From NCBI GenBank assembly GCA_965226045.1, contig CBDDBU010000028.1, positions 310,001-374,000 of the forward strand: a stretch of DNA of 64,000 nt. Reading direction: 5' to 3'. A model generated the notes under the pieces. That model saw only the letters and a list, made by a program, of their open reading frames with translations, made no database searches and was not told where the DNA came from. Position numbers and translations under genes: made by a program. Shown in pieces: positions 26,032 through 36,314 of this stretch. How positions within the stretch are numbered: the first letter of the stretch is position 1; every line of letters begins with the position of its first letter. The stretch is from CBDDBU01 sp965226045. Lineage in GTDB: Bacteria; Pseudomonadota; Alphaproteobacteria; VGEJ01.

Positions 26032-29000
26032 CTACCGCGGCGCGTAGGCGTCCAGGTGGGCCGGGTCGAGCGGCATCAATCGTGGGGCTTCGGTCCACAA
26101 GAGCGCGCATCGGATCTCCTTGGCGGGATAGATTTGGCGCAACAGGGCGCGATAGGCGGCCATTTGGCGCAGGTAGGCGGGCGCCACCTCTGCCACGCTG
26201 GCGGGCGGCTCCCGGTTGGTCTTGTAGTCGATCACCAAGATCGCGTCCTCGCCCACCACCAGCCGGTCGATCCGGCCACTGATCACCGCCGCGCCGACCA
26301 CGCCGATCAGCGGCACCTCGGCCCGCGATCCCGGCCCGAACAGCGCCGCAAAGGCGGGTGCCTCAAGGATGGCGAGCGTTTCATCGGCGATCTCGCGTCG
26401 CTCTGCCTCGGCGAGCTCGTGGAGCGGTCGGGCCAGGAAACGCTCGGCCGCCGCCCGGCGCGCGGCGACCGACAGTTCGGGCAGCGTTTCCAACAATCGA
26501 TGAATGAGGTCGCCGCGACGATAGCCGATCCGCCCGGCCGCGAAATCGGCGAGCGGCGAGCGCACCGGCGGCTCGTCCTCGCTCGGGCGCGACGGCGCGA
26601 GGCGGAGCGCGGGACTAGTCTCGACCGGCGCCGGTGCATACAGCCAGTCGGGCGGCGGCGCTTCGTCCTCGACATCGCTCGGTGTTTCGACGGCCTGGTC
26701 CGGCGGAGCACTCTGTGGTGACTCGATCCGATAGCCGGTACGCCCACCGCCGAGGTCGAAGCCCACAGAAATGGGTGTCACGCCGCGTCGCACCAGCTCA
26801 TACCAGCAGTGCTCGGGCGGTTGGTGGCGCATCCGCCACCCGCACACGTAAAGGCGATCCTCGGCCCGCGTCATGGCGACGTAGAGGAGGCGGCGGTATT
26901 CCTGGTCACGGCGGCGATCGGCGGTGGCGCGGGCCGCGCGGCAGACCGCGTCCTCGCGCTGCCGCGGCCCTGGCCACAGCACCGGCCCGTCTTCGCCCAG
27001 CCACAACAGCGGATCGCCCAGTCGCGGGACCCGGCAGGTGTCGGGCAGAAAGACGATCGGCGCCTGCAGGCCCTTGGCCCCGTGCACGGTCATGACGCGG
27101 ACCTCGCCCCGGCCGTGGTCGAGATCTCGTTTGACCTCGGCGCGGCCGGCGCTGAGCCAGTGCAAGAAGCCCTGCAGGCTGGGCGGGCCGGCCTGTTCGT
27201 AATCCAGCGCGCGGGCGAGAAACTCGTCGATGGGCTCATTGGCCTGCTCGCCAAGCCGGGCCACCAGTCGTCGCCGTGCGCCGGCCGCGCCCAAAAGCTC
27301 GGCGTAGAGTTCGTAGGGCGGCGCGAAGTCGGCCCGGCCCAGCCAATGACCAAGGAACGCGCGCGTGCGCTGGCACCACGGGTCGTGTTCGCTGGCCTCG
27401 ATGAGCGCTCGCCACAGGGTCTGGTCGCCACGCGGCTCGGCGAGCGCGTAGAGTTGGTCTTCGCTCCAGCCGACCAGCGGGCTCTTGAGCACCACCGCGA
27501 GATTGAGATCGTCCTCCGGCAGCAGGAGGAAATGACCGAACGCCATCAGGTCCATGACCGCAATCTGTTCGGTCAAGACCATCCGGTCGGCGCCGGCGAC
27601 CGCCACCCTGGCCTGCTTCAGGGCGCGCACCATCTCCTCGAGAAACCGTGAGCGGCGCTGGACCAAGATCATGATGTCGCCCGGCGCCATTGGTCGCGCC
27701 CGCGACGGCAGCATCTCACCCCGATCGAGTCCCTCGCGAATCCGTGCGGCGATCCGGCGAGCGAGCCGCGCCGAGGGCCGCGCCGTGCCCGTCCGCGTCA
27801 GCGGCGGCTGCCAGCGACCAAGTTCGGGCAGCTCCGTTGGTTCCTCGATCGGCCACACCTCGACCACGCCGGCCTGACCGCGCCGGTTTGACTCGTGATC
27901 GAGCCAGTCGCCATCGAACAACAGACCATCGCGAGCCTCCGGCGCGCCGAACACCGCATCGACGGCAGCCAGAACCGGCGCCGTCGAGCGAAAGGAGACG
28001 ACCAGGTCGACCGAGCGCCAGAGCTTGCCCACCGCCCTGATTCGCTCGCTGAAGTGCGTCCGCCAGCGGCTGAACTGAGCCGGATCGGCGCGCTGGAAGC
28101 CATAGATCGACTGTTTTGGATCGCCGACCGCGAACAGCGTGCGTTCGGTCTCCCGGGCGCCGTGGCCGGCGAAGAACTCCTCGGCGAGCGCGGCGATGAT
28201 GCGCCATTGCTCGGGGTTGGTGTCCTGGGCCTCGTCGATGAGGATATGGTCGAGCCCGCCGTCGAGCTTGAACAGGATCCAAGCCGCCGCCGCGCCGTCC
28301 GCCAACAGCGTACTCGCCTGCAAGACGAGGTCGTCGTAATCGAGCCGGGCGTGACGGCGCTTGACCCCCTCGTAGGCGATATCCACCGCCTGCCCCGCGC
28401 GCAGCAAATCGATGGTCGCCACGCTCACCGCCAGCGCCTTGCGACGCTCGCACAACGCCGCCAGGCGGCTCGCCTCGCGTTCGAGGACTTCTTCCGCCTC
28501 TGGACAGGTCTTGGCGGCCGCGCGCGACAGAAGGGGGCGACGGGGGTGGTCCTTCTTGGTCAGGAAAACGCGGACGTAGTCGTCGAAACCGGCGGCGCGC
28601 CGTACCGGGGTGTCAAGCCAAGCGCGAATCGTCGGGCCGTTCTTGCGATCGCCCGCACCGCCAGCGCCCAAAGCGCCGGCCGCCCGCGACAGGCCGGCGC
28701 GGTCGAGGTTGTCGTCGGCGCACGCCCGCTCTACCAGTGCGCCATCGTCGTCGCCCGCCTCGACCCCCAAGGCGCGATTGATGGCATCGGCAATGGGGCC
28801 GAGCACGCCGCCGGTCATCCGGCGCAGACGGCCGCGCTCGCGCAGGAGCGCCGCCATCAGCTCGGTGAAAGCGTTCTGGTTGACCAGGATGCTCAGCCGC
28901 GCGATGGCGGCCGCCACGTCCCCCGCCGCACCCTGGCCGTCCTTGGCGCCATGGCACGCGTCGCGCAACACGGCGTCGATCGCGAGGTCGAGATGCTCGG

Positions 29001-29478
29001 CGGCGGTGCGCTCATCCATCACCGTGAAATGAGGAGCCAGACCCGCCTCCAACGGAAAGCGGGCCAGGAGCGAATCGCAGAACGCGTGGATCGTCTCGAT
29101 CTTGAGGCCGCCGGGCGCATCCAGCACCTCGGCGAACAGCCGACGGGCGGTGTCGAGTCGCCTGTCCTCGGGCCTGTCCTCGGGCCTGTCCTCGGGCCGC
29201 TCATCATCAGCTGCGAGCTCGCCAAGTTTCGCGAGATCGGCGCGGAGCTCGGCGTCGTCGGCGCGCGCCCAGGCGCCGAGCCGATGGTGGATGCGGTTGG
29301 CCATCTCGGAGGCCGCGGCCTTGGTGAACGTGAGGCATAGGAGGCGCGAGGGCGCCGTCCCGCTCAGCAGCAGTCGCAGCACCCGGTCGGTCAGCACATG
29401 GGTCTTGCCGCTTCCGGCCGAGGCCGAGACCCACACCGAGTCGAGGGGTCGGGCGGCGTCATAGGAGGCGGTGTTCAC
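26032..29478 (-). CDS. addA: AddA: UvrD-like helicase-nuclease of the AddAB complex
   Basis: The 1148 aa protein processes double-strand breaks for RecA loading. A Walker A 'VSASAGSGKTHVLTDRVLRL' lies at residues 17-36, followed by helicase motifs 'LCLTFTKAAASEMANRI', 'HILIDEAQDTNPEQW' and 'AVGDPKQSIYGFQRADP', then 'VMTVHGAKGLQAPIVFLP'. The C-terminal RecB-like nuclease shows 'AILVIDYKTNREPP'. GTG 29478 overlaps the addB stop (GTGA). A 12 bp unit is repeated three times near residue 95-105 (EDRPEDRPEDR). The IS256 copy A ends 50 bp beyond its stop but does not damage it. Confidence 0.93.
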   Translation of the reverse strand: MNTASYDAARPLDSVWVSASAGSGKTHVLTDRVLRLLLSGTAPSRLLCLTFTKAAASEMANRIHHRLGAWARADDAELRADLAKLGELAADDERPEDRPEDRPEDRRLDTARRLFAEVLDAPGGLKIETIHAFCDSLLARFPLEAGLAPHFTVMDERTAAEHLDLAIDAVLRDACHGAKDGQGAAGDVAAAIARLSILVNQNAFTELMAALLRERGRLRRMTGGVLGPIADAINRALGVEAGDDDGALVERACADDNLDRAGLSRAAGALGAGGAGDRKNGPTIRAWLDTPVRRAAGFDDYVRVFLTKKDHPRRPLLSRAAAKTCPEAEEVLEREASRLAALCERRKALAVSVATIDLLRAGQAVDIAYEGVKRRHARLDYDDLVLQASTLLADGAAAAWILFKLDGGLDHILIDEAQDTNPEQWRIIAALAEEFFAGHGARETERTLFAVGDPKQSIYGFQRADPAQFSRWRTHFSERIRAVGKLWRSVDLVVSFRSTAPVLAAVDAVFGAPEARDGLLFDGDWLDHESNRRGQAGVVEVWPIEEPTELPELGRWQPPLTRTGTARPSARLARRIAARIREGLDRGEMLPSRARPMAPGDIMILVQRRSRFLEEMVRALKQARVAVAGADRMVLTEQIAVMDLMAFGHFLLLPEDDLNLAVVLKSPLVGWSEDQLYALAEPRGDQTLWRALIEASEHDPWCQRTRAFLGHWLGRADFAPPYELYAELLGAAGARRRLVARLGEQANEPIDEFLARALDYEQAGPPSLQGFLHWLSAGRAEVKRDLDHGRGEVRVMTVHGAKGLQAPIVFLPDTCRVPRLGDPLLWLGEDGPVLWPGPRQREDAVCRAARATADRRRDQEYRRLLYVAMTRAEDRLYVCGWRMRHQPPEHCWYELVRRGVTPISVGFDLGGGRTGYRIESPQSAPPDQAVETPSDVEDEAPPPDWLYAPAPVETSPALRLAPSRPSEDEPPVRSPLADFAAGRIGYRRGDLIHRLLETLPELSVAARRAAAERFLARPLHELAEAERREIADETLAILEAPAFAALFGPGSRAEVPLIGVVGAAVISGRIDRLVVGEDAILVIDYKTNREPPASVAEVAPAYLRQMAAYRALLRQIYPAKEIRCALLWTEAPRLMPLDPAHLDAYAPR
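29162..29197. repeat. 12 bp tandem repeat x3 in addA
   Basis: Three exact copies of CTGTCCTCGGGC are present. On the coding strand they give the repeated PEDR tetrapeptides of AddA at a variable, non-catalytic position between two helicase motifs. The frame is kept. Confidence 0.9.
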
Positions 29479-32462
29479 ACGTCCTCTTCGTCGCCCCAGG
29501 CGGCCCATTCGCGGCTGCGCGCGAGATGTTCGTAGTCGTTGAAGCGGGGGGCGTGCTCGGCGCGCGGGACCGACAGATAGGGCGTGTCGGGGTCGTCGAA
29601 CGCCGCGATCAGTGCGCTCAGCCCCGCCGCCGCCTCGTGGCGCAACGCCTCGGGCTCGACCTTGAGATCGCCGAACTCGGCAGCCGGCTCGCGGCCGGTC
29701 AGCCGCCAGTACGCCAGCGCCTCGATCGGCGAGGGCGGCAGAGTCTCGAAACCGCCAGCGCCCGCAATGACCGCCTCGATCGGCAGTTGCGGCACGAGCC
29801 CCGCCTCGATCATGTTGCGCTGGGGCGTCGTGCCGGTCTTGTAGTCGACGATGGTGACGGCGCCGTCGGCGTGGGCCTCGATTCGATCGGCCTTGGCGCT
29901 GAGCACGAACGGCCCGCCCGGGCCCCCCAGTGTGATCTCGCCCCGGCATTCGCTCAGGATGCGCCGCACACCGGGGCGACGTTGGTCCTCATTGGCGACA
30001 AAGGCTGCCGCTATGCGCTCGAAACACGGCCACCAGAAAGCGGCGATGGCAGGCTGAGCGCGCCTCTGCCCGAGGACCTTGGCGCCGATCCGCAGCAACT
30101 GTTCGAGAGCATCGGGGGGCAGTTCGTCGGGCCAGCGGCGCACGAAGGAATCTAGCGCGGCGTGGACGAAGATGCCGCGCTCGGCCGCGCCCGCATCCTC
30201 ATCAAGGGCTGGGAGCGCCGCCACGCGCAGGATGCGCCGGGCATAGATGCTGTAGGGATCGCGCATCCAGGTTTCGACTTCGGTCGCTCTCAGATGACGC
30301 GGGCGCGCGGCCAACGGCGGTCGCGGCGTCGGCGCGTCGCACGGCTGGGCTCCTTCGCCGGGATCGAACCGCGCCTGCCATGCCAACACGCGGCGTCCAG
30401 TCGCTTTGATCTCGGCGGCGCCGGCGGGGCCGAGCAGGGTTTCGATCCGCAACAGCCAGCGCGAGGGCACGGTCGGCGTGCCGTCGACCTTTTCGGACCG
30501 CGTCAGGACGACGCGTGGCGCGCAGGCGGCGCTAAAGAAATCGTGCGCTGACAGGCCGATGCGGCATTCCGGCGCCGGCAGACCCAGGGCCGCCCGCATC
30601 GGCCGGCTCATCCACGGATCGGCGGGCGGATCAGCCGGCCAGCCCCCTTCGTTGAGGCCGCCGAGAATCAGCAGGTCGGCATGTTGAAGGCGGGCCTCCA
30701 GCGGTCCCCAGATGTGGAGGCGGGGATGGCGGCCGTAGCGCGGGCGGACCACTCGTGGCGCCATCAGCTCATCGAACAGGCCGCGATAGGTGGCGCCGCG
30801 CAGCCGTGGTAGGGCCCCGCCCGCCTCGCCCAGCTCGTGGACGAACGCGGCGGCGACCTCGCCGGCCTCGCCGGCCCACAGCCGCGCGGCGCCGGGTTGC
30901 TCGGCGCTGGTCGCCAGGAACTCGGCCAAGCGCACATGCGCGGCAAGCAGCGTCGCGATGGTGGCGCGCGGACTCGCAAGCGCGGCAGCGAACGGTGCGG
31001 CGGCGTCTTCGAGGGCGCCGAGCCAACGTGCATCGTCCCCCGTCCGGGGATCGCCGCGCGTGGCCGCGAGCGCTGCGCGCAACCCACCGAGTCCTGGCGG
31101 CGGCCGGGGCCCGCGCAGAACCGCCAACTCGATCCGCCGGACCAGCGCCTTGAACGCGCCGGGCGCGAACCCGCCCGCCGCCAGCGGGTGCTTCAGCGCC
31201 GCCAGGAACGGCAGCGGCGCGGCCGCTTCGTCGAGGAGCGCCACGGTGGCGCGGAGAAAGGTGCCGGGCGGCGTTCGATCGAGCGGCGTACCGGCGGAAT
31301 CGTCGATCGCGATGCCCCAGCGTTGAAGCTCGACCGCGACCCGGCGCGCGAGCGCACGATCAGGGGTAATCAAGGCCGCTGTCCGGCCCGGCGTCTCGAG
31401 GACCTCGCGCATCTGCAGCGCGATGGCGCCGGCTTCCTCGGTGGGTCCCGGACAATCGATCCACCCCAACCCGTGCAGCGCCCCGAGCGGCGGTTGGGTC
31501 CGCCACGGCGCCGGTGCGCTCGCCGGTCGCAGCGCCGTCGAGATCATCTGAGTACGCGCCGCCTCGGCCGCCACCGCGCCCGCATGGGACCACGGACGCA
31601 CCGCCTCGCGCGCCACCCCGAGCCGCCCGAGCAGTTGCTTCAGCCCATACTGAGGGTGAACCGGGTCGACCGCCTCCCACGCCTCGGCATCGAGGTGGGT
31701 GTCGAGGGCCGGCAAGATGACCGCGCCGTTCGGCAGTTCGGCCACCACGGTGATGAGATCGGCGGTCGCGGGCACCGAGCCGGTCGAGCCCGCCGCGATC
31801 ACGGGGTCGGCGGGTGGCGCATCGCGCATGGCGCGGGTCAGGCTTTCGAGCAAGGAATTGCGGCGCTCGGCGACATCCATGAGCCCGTGCGCCGCCAAGC
31901 GGCGCGGCCAGTGCTCGGTGAGGATTCTCAGGAAATCGAGGCTGATCTGCCAGTGCGCGGCGAAGTCGTCGGGGACCAGCGCGGCGAGCCCCTCGAACGA
32001 CAGCCGCTCGGTCTGGATCTGATCGAGGAGCCGCCCCAGTTCGGCCGCCAGGTGGGCCGCGCGGGCCTCGTCCATCGGCGGGCCGGTGGCCGCCGGCCCG
32101 CGCGCGCGCCGCCCATCCATGTCGAGAATCAGGCCCGCCAACAAGAGCTGGCGGCGTAGCGGCGGAACCGCCGGCGGAAGCGCGAGGTCTCGTTCGGCGA
32201 GTGCGCCCGCCTCGCCGCCTGAGAGGGCGGAGAGCTCATCTTCCTCGATATCGCCGATCGCGCGCGCGGCCGGCGCCATGAGCGCCTGCCCGCCGCGCAA
32301 GCGCAGGAAGGCGTCGTCGAGCGCGCGGCAGGCCCGCCGCGTCGGAAGCAACACCCTGACCCGCCCGAGGTCGAGTGGATCATCGCCATAGCGGGCAAGG
32401 AGCCCGGCCGCGAGGGTGTCGAGAAAGGCCGTTCCTGGCGCGATGGTGAAGACCGAAGCCAA
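29475..32462 (-). CDS. addB: AddB: inactivated helicase / nuclease subunit
   Basis: The 995 aa partner of AddA in the alphaproteobacterial double-strand-break repair complex begins MASVFTIAPGTAFLDTLAAG. This is the form seen in alphaproteobacterial AddB, which lacks a working Walker A. Mid-protein 'RLHIWGPLEARLQHADLLIL' and 'GGLNEGGWPADPPADPWMSR' are family signatures. The C-terminal nuclease carries 'GAVTIVDYKTGTTPQ'. It lies directly upstream of addA with a four-base overlap and downstream of murU, separated by 26 bp. Confidence 0.9.
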   Translation of the reverse strand: MASVFTIAPGTAFLDTLAAGLLARYGDDPLDLGRVRVLLPTRRACRALDDAFLRLRGGQALMAPAARAIGDIEEDELSALSGGEAGALAERDLALPPAVPPLRRQLLLAGLILDMDGRRARGPAATGPPMDEARAAHLAAELGRLLDQIQTERLSFEGLAALVPDDFAAHWQISLDFLRILTEHWPRRLAAHGLMDVAERRNSLLESLTRAMRDAPPADPVIAAGSTGSVPATADLITVVAELPNGAVILPALDTHLDAEAWEAVDPVHPQYGLKQLLGRLGVAREAVRPWSHAGAVAAEAARTQMISTALRPASAPAPWRTQPPLGALHGLGWIDCPGPTEEAGAIALQMREVLETPGRTAALITPDRALARRVAVELQRWGIAIDDSAGTPLDRTPPGTFLRATVALLDEAAAPLPFLAALKHPLAAGGFAPGAFKALVRRIELAVLRGPRPPPGLGGLRAALAATRGDPRTGDDARWLGALEDAAAPFAAALASPRATIATLLAAHVRLAEFLATSAEQPGAARLWAGEAGEVAAAFVHELGEAGGALPRLRGATYRGLFDELMAPRVVRPRYGRHPRLHIWGPLEARLQHADLLILGGLNEGGWPADPPADPWMSRPMRAALGLPAPECRIGLSAHDFFSAACAPRVVLTRSEKVDGTPTVPSRWLLRIETLLGPAGAAEIKATGRRVLAWQARFDPGEGAQPCDAPTPRPPLAARPRHLRATEVETWMRDPYSIYARRILRVAALPALDEDAGAAERGIFVHAALDSFVRRWPDELPPDALEQLLRIGAKVLGQRRAQPAIAAFWWPCFERIAAAFVANEDQRRPGVRRILSECRGEITLGGPGGPFVLSAKADRIEAHADGAVTIVDYKTGTTPQRNMIEAGLVPQLPIEAVIAGAGGFETLPPSPIEALAYWRLTGREPAAEFGDLKVEPEALRHEAAAGLSALIAAFDDPDTPYLSVPRAEHAPRFNDYEHLARSREWAAWGDEEDV

Positions 32463-32488
32463 TTTTCGTCTCCCGACGTTCGGCCGAT

Positions 32489-33220
32489 TCAGAGATCGCG
32501 CAGCGCCGTCTCCGCGAGCCTCAGGTCATCGGGCCGGCCGATGTGGAGCCAGACGCCCTCGTGGCGCAGGCCGCGTAGTCGCCCGCTCTTCTCGGCCCGA
32601 TCGTAGAGCCGATTGAGGGAGAAAGCGCCAGTGTCCCCGGCGCCAAACAACCGCGGGTGCAGGATCTGGATGCCCGCGAAGACGAACGGCGCCACCTCGC
32701 CCTCGCGACGGCGGCGGACCCCTCCCTCGGCGGACAGAAAGAAATCGCCAAGACCATGGTAGCCGACGGCCTCGACTGTGGGTTGGAGCAAAAGAAGCGC
32801 ATCGCTCCGCGCGTCATCCCAGGCCGCCGCCAGGCACGACAGGGTCTCGCGGACGCCATCGAGCCACAATACATCGCAGTTCACGACCAGGAACGGTTCA
32901 TCGTCGAAGTGGCCGAGCGCCTGGGCAGCGCCACCGCCGGTGTCGAGCAGGCTCGTCGTTTCATCGGAAAAGCTAATCGCTGGCACGCTCCGACCACCTA
33001 GGTGTTCGCGCAGCGCATCGGCCTTGTAGTGGAGGTTGACGACCACCGACTCGATCCCGGCTGCGGCGAGACGATCGAGGATCCGGTCGATCAGCGGCCG
33101 GCCGGCGAGCGCGACCAGGGCCTTGGGCCGGTCGTCGGTCAGCGGGCACAGCCGCGTGCCAAGGCCGGCGGCGAGCACCATGGCGCGGGTGATCCGTGGC
33201 GCCGGCCGGGACGCCTTCAT
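32489..33220 (-). CDS. murU: MurU-like nucleotidyltransferase (N-acetylmuramate-1-P uridylyltransferase)
   Basis: The 243 aa sugar-phosphate nucleotidyltransferase has the signature 'AMVLAAGLGTRLCPLTDDRP' (residues about 13-32) with the catalytic Lys in 'PKALVALAGRPLI'. The metal-binding Asp is in 'LVVNCDVLWLDG'. The adjoining kinase gene overlaps it by four bases (ATGA). The amgK-murU pair is known from Pseudomonas and Caulobacter to recycle N-acetylmuramate from peptidoglycan directly to UDP-MurNAc, bypassing de novo synthesis and giving intrinsic fosfomycin tolerance. Assignment to MurU rests on this pairing; a glucose-1-P enzyme is less likely. Confidence 0.82.
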   Translation of the reverse strand: MKASRPAPRITRAMVLAAGLGTRLCPLTDDRPKALVALAGRPLIDRILDRLAAAGIESVVVNLHYKADALREHLGGRSVPAISFSDETTSLLDTGGGAAQALGHFDDEPFLVVNCDVLWLDGVRETLSCLAAAWDDARSDALLLLQPTVEAVGYHGLGDFFLSAEGGVRRRREGEVAPFVFAGIQILHPRLFGAGDTGAFSLNRLYDRAEKSGRLRGLRHEGVWLHIGRPDDLRLAETALRDL

Positions 33221-34227
33221 CCGGCGTTCGCGCCCGCCCGCCCGCCCGCCGGCGGCACGATGCGCAGCGAGCGTGGAACGTGGCGGTCGAACCATGCGCG
33301 TACAGGCGCTAGGGCGGGATGGGCGAGATCGCGCTCAAGCATGGTCCACATCCACGGGATCATCTCCAGGTACCGCGACTTGCCCTCGCGCTGCCACAGT
33401 CGCGTGAACAGGCCGATGATCTTGGTATTGCGCTGGGCGCCGAGAATGGCGAAGGCGCGGCGGAAGGCGTTCGGCTCGACGGCCGAGCCGGTCAGATACC
33501 GGGCCACCATGGCCTCGCCCAGCGCGACCCCGACATCGCGCCGCGCATCCTCCAAGAGCGATACCAGGTCGTAGGCGCGCGGCCCGATCACGGCGTCCTG
33601 AAAATCAAGCAGGCCAATCCGCCCCAGGCCCACGCGGCGCGGCAGCCAGATCAGGTTCTCGGCGTGGTAATCCCTGAGCACGACCACCCCGTCGTCGAGC
33701 GAGGCTTGGGCCAGCAACGCGCGCCACATTCCATCGAAGCTCGCGCGCGCCCCGGCGGAAAGCTCGTGGCCGGTGACGGCGGAGAGGTACCAGATCGGAA
33801 ACCGCCCGACCTCCTCCAGCAGCCGAGCGACATCGTAGGGGGGCACAGCGGGCGGCGGGCGGCGGTGGAGATCGACCAACAGATCGACCGCGGCTTCGTA
33901 AAGGGGCGTCATGTCGCGTCCGGCCAGCGCCAGGCGAGCGAACAGATCGTCTCCCAGGTCCTCGCACAGCAACAGCCCGGCCTCGGTATCCTCGGCCCAG
34001 ATCGCGGGGGCGCTGTAGCCGGCCGCCCGCAGATAGGCGGACATCTTCGCGAACGGGCCGACCACCCCGGCGTTCGGGGCGTCCATCAGAACACCGTCCG
34101 GCGCGCCGGCGCGGCACAGCCGTTCATAGACTCGCGCCGAGGCGTCACCGGCGAGCGGTGCGCGCGGCGCCTCCGACCAGCCGACGGCCGCGAGAAACGC
34201 CTCGATCACGCGCGCGCGCTCAGGCAT
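33217..34227 (-). CDS. amgK: AmgK-like anomeric N-acetylmuramate/glucosamine kinase
   Basis: The 336 aa aminoglycoside-phosphotransferase-fold kinase has its catalytic loop 'VVLRDYHAENLIWLPRR', with the base Asp, near residue 190. The metal-binding 'GLLDFQDAVIGPRAYDLVSL' follows around residues 208-227. It would phosphorylate MurNAc or GlcNAc at the anomeric position for MurU. ATG 34227 lies within the last bases of tsaE (8 bp overlap). The C-terminal ~15 residues are Gly/Ala-rich. The tsaE-amgK-murU-addB-addA order is the same as in other alphaproteobacteria. Confidence 0.83.
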   Translation of the reverse strand: MPERARVIEAFLAAVGWSEAPRAPLAGDASARVYERLCRAGAPDGVLMDAPNAGVVGPFAKMSAYLRAAGYSAPAIWAEDTEAGLLLCEDLGDDLFARLALAGRDMTPLYEAAVDLLVDLHRRPPPAVPPYDVARLLEEVGRFPIWYLSAVTGHELSAGARASFDGMWRALLAQASLDDGVVVLRDYHAENLIWLPRRVGLGRIGLLDFQDAVIGPRAYDLVSLLEDARRDVGVALGEAMVARYLTGSAVEPNAFRRAFAILGAQRNTKIIGLFTRLWQREGKSRYLEMIPWMWTMLERDLAHPALAPVRAWFDRHVPRSLRIVPPAGGRAGANAG

Positions 34228-34735
34228 CCGCGTTCAACGCGCACAGGCCGAGCTCACAAAAGCCGAGCGCGCCCAGGCGGGGGCCCCACCCGCCGTGTCC
34301 GCTCAGGCAAGCGCGACGGCTGTCCACGGCCCCGCCCCAGGTGATAGATATCTCCAGTCGGTCGTCGGGCAAGTGATCGGCCATGTTCTCGGGCCATTCG
34401 ATCAGACTGATCCCGTCGGCGAGCGCCTCCTCGATACCGAGTTCGAACACGTCATCGGCGGACTGAATGCGATACAGGTCGAAATGCCAGACGGCGAGGC
34501 CGGCCAGCGGATAGGTCTGCACCAGGCTGAAGGTCGGGCTGGGAACTTCTTCGGTACCGCCGAGCGCCGCGATGAAGAAGCGGGCGAGGGTCGTCTTACC
34601 GGCGCCGAGCGGGCCGCTGAGCCCGATCACATCGCCGCGGACGGCGTGCCGGGCCACGCGTACGGCCAGGGCCTCGGTGGCCGCCATGTCGCGGAGTTCC
34701 CATGTGGTTTCGCGCACGGGAGCGGCCCTGGACAT
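34220..34735 (-). CDS. tsaE: TsaE, tRNA threonylcarbamoyladenosine ATPase
   Basis: The 171 aa P-loop protein is required with TsaB, TsaC and TsaD for the t6A37 modification of ANN-decoding tRNAs. The Walker A 'GLSGPLGAGKTTLARFFIAA' lies at about residues 38-57. The family signature 'EVPSPTFSLVQTYPL' and 'VWHFDLYRIQSADDVFELGI' follow, then 'GISLIEWPENMADHLPDDRL'. ATG 34735 is the best start, since sequence upstream is not family-like. The C-terminal ~20 residues exceed the usual length. Confidence 0.92.
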   Translation of the reverse strand: MSRAAPVRETTWELRDMAATEALAVRVARHAVRGDVIGLSGPLGAGKTTLARFFIAALGGTEEVPSPTFSLVQTYPLAGLAVWHFDLYRIQSADDVFELGIEEALADGISLIEWPENMADHLPDDRLEISITWGGAVDSRRACLSGHGGWGPRLGALGFCELGLCALNADA

Positions 34736-36314
34736 GTCGCGATATTTAGCCGGCCGGCCCCAAGCGCGCAACCGGACATGGGGCGCGCTACAGAGCTTCA
34801 GGCGTTGGCGACCAGTCGGAGAAACGCGCGCTCGCCTCGTCGGGCCGGCAAATGGCAGGTGATGCGCGGTCGGTCCCGCGTCTCCACTTCTATTTCGATT
34901 CGGCCGCCGTGCAGTTCGATGAAGCTCCGCGCCAGCGAGAGACGAAGATCGACGGCGTCGGTGCCTTGCCAGTGCCCGGGCAACGCGGTGTGTGCGTCCT
35001 CGGCCGCGCCCGGCCGTGCCTTCTGTTCATCGCTCTCGATCCACAGCGTTACTTCTTGGTCGGTGCGCGTGGCGCCGAGGGTGATTGTGCCGCCCGGCGG
35101 CGTCAGCTTGGCGGTGGCCGCGACCAAGTCGAGCAAGGCTTGCCCGACGCGCCGCTCGTCAGCGTCCATCTCCCCGATGTCGGATGGGCAGTCGAGACGC
35201 AACGACAGATCGCGCTTGTTGGTGACGCCGCTGGTGCGGGCCAGCGTCGCCTCCAGCAACTCGCGCACATCGACCGGCTCGGTGCTCAGCTCCAGACGTC
35301 CGGCCTCGATGGAAGCCAGTTCAAGGATGTCGTCGATCAAGAGGAGGAGCTCGTGAGATGATTCCTTGATGCCGTCAGTGTAGTCGCGCTGCTGCTCGTT
35401 GAGCGTGCCGCAGTATTCGCGCAGCAGTATCTCCGTGAAGCCGATGACGGTATTGAGCGGCGTCCTCAGCTCATAGGACACGTTGGCGAGGAAGCGCCAC
35501 TTGAGCGCGTCGGCCGCGAGCAACGCCTCGTTGCGCTCCCGCAGCGCTCGCTCGATGCGAATCGAATCGGTCACGTCGAGATAAGTGCGTAGATTGGCGC
35601 CATCGGGCAGCGGGACGCTGGTGCGATCGATCACCACCTTGTCGGGTTGCTCTACTCGGGTCGTCGCGGCGGCGCGGTCGAGGACGCTGAGCACCATCCT
35701 CTCCTTGGCGCGGGCCCAGTCGCCGCCATGATCGATGAGCAGTCGGCACCGCTCGGCGATCTCGAAAATGTGCGGATGGCGTGCGATGAACGCAGCGTCC
35801 AGCCCCCACATCGCGCCGTAGCGCGGATTGGCGAGCTTGAGGCACCCATCGCCGCCGAACACCGCCACCGCCTCGGCGAGGTTGTCGAGGGTCGCCTGCT
35901 GAACCGCAATCAAGAGGTTGCGGGCGCGCTCGAGTTCGAGCTGATCGCTCACGTCCCCGTAGAAGTAAAGGAGCCCGCCACCCGGATGTGCCGTGATCAC
36001 CATGCGTAGGGTGGTGCCGTCGGGCATATGAACCAGTTCCTCGCCCGTTCGATGAGGTTGGTGAACAGGCGCATACGCTGCTCGCGGAAGGCGCGGAAGG
36101 CGCCTTGCTCGGGGAGTTTGCGGTTGACCCGCACGGCGTCCAGGACCTCGCCCTGGGTCGGGCCGGTCGCCAGCCACGCCGAGTCGAGCCGCCACAGATG
36201 CGCGAAGGCGTGATTGAAGAACGTCAGGCGCTAGCAGCCTGTCGGACTTGAGCCGGGAGTCGAAATAGGATTCGATGGTATCAGTTGATTTGCCCGCGCG
36301 TGATGGAGGCCGTC

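Noticed and set aside
26032..29949. A longer AddA start within addB
   Set aside because: The additional 157 residues are Arg/Ala-rich and overlap addB in a different frame; GTG 29478 gives the conserved start and the usual overlap.
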